DNA of 34,536 nt from Actinacidiphila guanduensis (lineage in GTDB: Bacteria; Actinomycetota; Actinomycetes; Streptomycetales; Streptomycetaceae), in the NCBI RefSeq assembly GCF_900103985.1, contig NZ_FNIE01000029.1, forward strand, positions 1 through 34,536, given 5' to 3'. Under the pieces are notes generated by a model. The model saw nothing but the letters and a program-made list of their open reading frames with translations. It made no database searches and was not told the DNA's origin. Every line of letters starts with the position of its first letter. The first letter of the stretch is position 1. Shown piece after piece: positions 33,814 to 34,536 of this stretch. Position numbers and translations under genes: made by a program.

Positions 33814-34173
33814 ATGGGCAACACCTTCTCCGCCGACACCGGGGGCATCGCCAAGAACTCCCCCTACATGCAGGAGCTGGGCGCCCGGCTGCTGGCCGTG
33901 CACGACTGGCTGAACGCGACCCACGAGGAGCTGCTGCCCTACGCCGGCGACGACCGGACCGGCGAGCAGTTCCGCGCGCAGTACGAGCCCAGCGCGCAGC
34001 GCATCCTGGAGACGATCCGCAGCGCCAAGCAGCTGTTCGACAGCACCTCGGACGGCATCACCACGATGGCCAAGGGGCTTGAGCAGATGGAGGGCACGCA
34101 CGTCGAAGCGGCCCGCAGGCTCGCCCCCGAGCAGGTGGAGCCCCGCTCGACAGGGACCGGCAAGCACGGGTGA
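33814..34173 (+). CDS. Esx-like small helical partner of the WXG100-like effector
   Basis: I chose the ATG at 33814, behind GAGGAAAGG, which gives 119 residues beginning MGNTFSADTGGIAKNSPYMQ. The frame is open further upstream, but that part has no helical content and no ribosome binding site. Two amphipathic helices flank a turn-like segment (LLPYAGDDRTGEQFRAQYEP) at the place of WXG. Length and layout fit the ESX superfamily. The stop overlaps the next gene's start (GTGA), as expected for a secretion partner or targeting factor of the large effector encoded next. Confidence 0.8.
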   Translation: MGNTFSADTGGIAKNSPYMQELGARLLAVHDWLNATHEELLPYAGDDRTGEQFRAQYEPSAQRILETIRSAKQLFDSTSDGITTMAKGLEQMEGTHVEAARRLAPEQVEPRSTGTGKHG

Positions 34174-34453
34174 GTATCAATCTGCCGCCTGAGTTGGACT
34201 GGGTGGCCGAGTTGGCGATGGGTCAGTCCTGGCCCAAGGGCGACGAGGACAAGATGCAGGTCCTGGCCCAGGCCTGGTACACCTCCGCCCAGCACCTGGA
34301 AAAACTCACCCAGGAGATCGACCCCGCCACCACCGGCGTCCTGGACTCCCTCGGCGGCCCCGTCGCCGACCAGTTCTCCGACTTCACCCGGCAGATGCGC
34401 ACCGTCCTGCCCAACGTCGCCCAATCCGCACAAGGCATCGGCGACCTGTCCCG
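34170..34453. repeat. Right arm of the 284-bp inverted repeat
   Basis: This is the reverse complement of positions 1-284 with three mismatches. The repeat begins at the GTG start codon. The remaining 83 bp to the window end cannot be compared, because the left copy is cut at position 1. Confidence 0.95.
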
Positions 34454-34536
34454 CAACGCCGCCGTCCAACTGGAGTACACCAAGTACTCCCTGCTCATCC
34501 AACTCATCTTCCTCGCCTACACCCTGTGGGAACTCG
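34170..34536 (+). CDS. WXG100-like (CpnT-type N-terminus) T7SS effector, 5' part
   Basis: This partial gene leaves the window on the right. The GTG at 34170 overlaps the stop of the Esx-like gene by 4 nt. The 122 visible residues include NLPPELDWVAELAMGQSWPK, DPATTGVLDSLGGPVADQF and, at the edge, a hydrophobic start YSLLIQLIFLAYTLWEL. The family is the large Streptomyces WXG100-like proteins, where this export domain is followed by a long middle region and often a C-terminal toxin or enzyme domain. That part lies outside the window, so the activity is unknown. The first 284 bp are nearly identical to the inverted copy at the left edge. Confidence 0.85.
   Translation, partial: MSINLPPELDWVAELAMGQSWPKGDEDKMQVLAQAWYTSAQHLEKLTQEIDPATTGVLDSLGGPVADQFSDFTRQMRTVLPNVAQSAQGIGDLSRNAAVQLEYTKYSLLIQLIFLAYTLWEL

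Noticed and set aside
1..34453. Terminal inverted repeats of a transposon or integrative element
   Set aside because: The repeats are the coding 5' ends of a gene and begin at the start codon. No transposase, integrase, target duplication or tRNA attachment site is visible.

Overview
The base composition (roughly 73% G+C, G/C in nearly every third codon position), the frequent GTG and TTG starts, and the gene families all point to a Streptomyces-like actinomycete (Streptomyces, Kitasatospora or a close relative). I see no tRNA, rRNA, CRISPR array, transposase or phage gene.

The left quarter is metabolic. Positions 589-6396, all on the minus strand, encode a polar amino acid ABC transporter (ATPase, lipoprotein, two permeases), a Dug3/EgtC-type class II glutamine amidohydrolase and a cysteine-synthase-fold PLP enzyme resembling the cysteine desulfhydrase Cds1. 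A divergent LysR regulator (6516-7451) is their likely controller. Together they suggest uptake and breakdown of a sulfur amino acid or gamma-glutamyl thiol; the substrate is inferred.

From 8005 to the right edge lies an actinobacterial type VII secretion (ESX/T7SS) locus. It opens with a LuxR-type regulator whose receiver domain lacks its phosphorylation residues. Two very strong hairpins follow, then the machine: eccC (three ATPase modules), eccD, eccB, a 1268-residue protein ('protein X') and an EccA-type AAA+ protein fused to a parallel beta-helix. eccB, X and eccA overlap by 4 nt each. Next come two WXG100 proteins, a third small helical Esx-like protein, a 1200-residue PPE/EspB-like protein with long repeats, and a YbaB/EspL-like protein. 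On the opposite strand are a membrane-anchored B-lectin protein and a 688-residue protein that is a paralogue of the N-terminal half of X. At the right edge a small Esx-like gene overlaps (GTGA) the start of a large WXG100-like toxin-type gene. No mycosin protease and no EccE are present in the window.

The most striking points are these. (1) The first 284 bp are an inverted copy (3 mismatches seen) of 34170-34453, so both window edges carry the 5' end of the same effector family, facing outward, with homology starting exactly at the start codon. (2) X and the 688-residue protein share a domain of about 400 residues that I cannot name. (3) X ends in what looks like a degenerate ADP-ribosyltransferase fold. 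(4) The 1200-residue protein repeats a short DxSGLL...PW motif at least seven times. (5) A similar short sequence lies 120-150 bp upstream of three T7SS transcription units.
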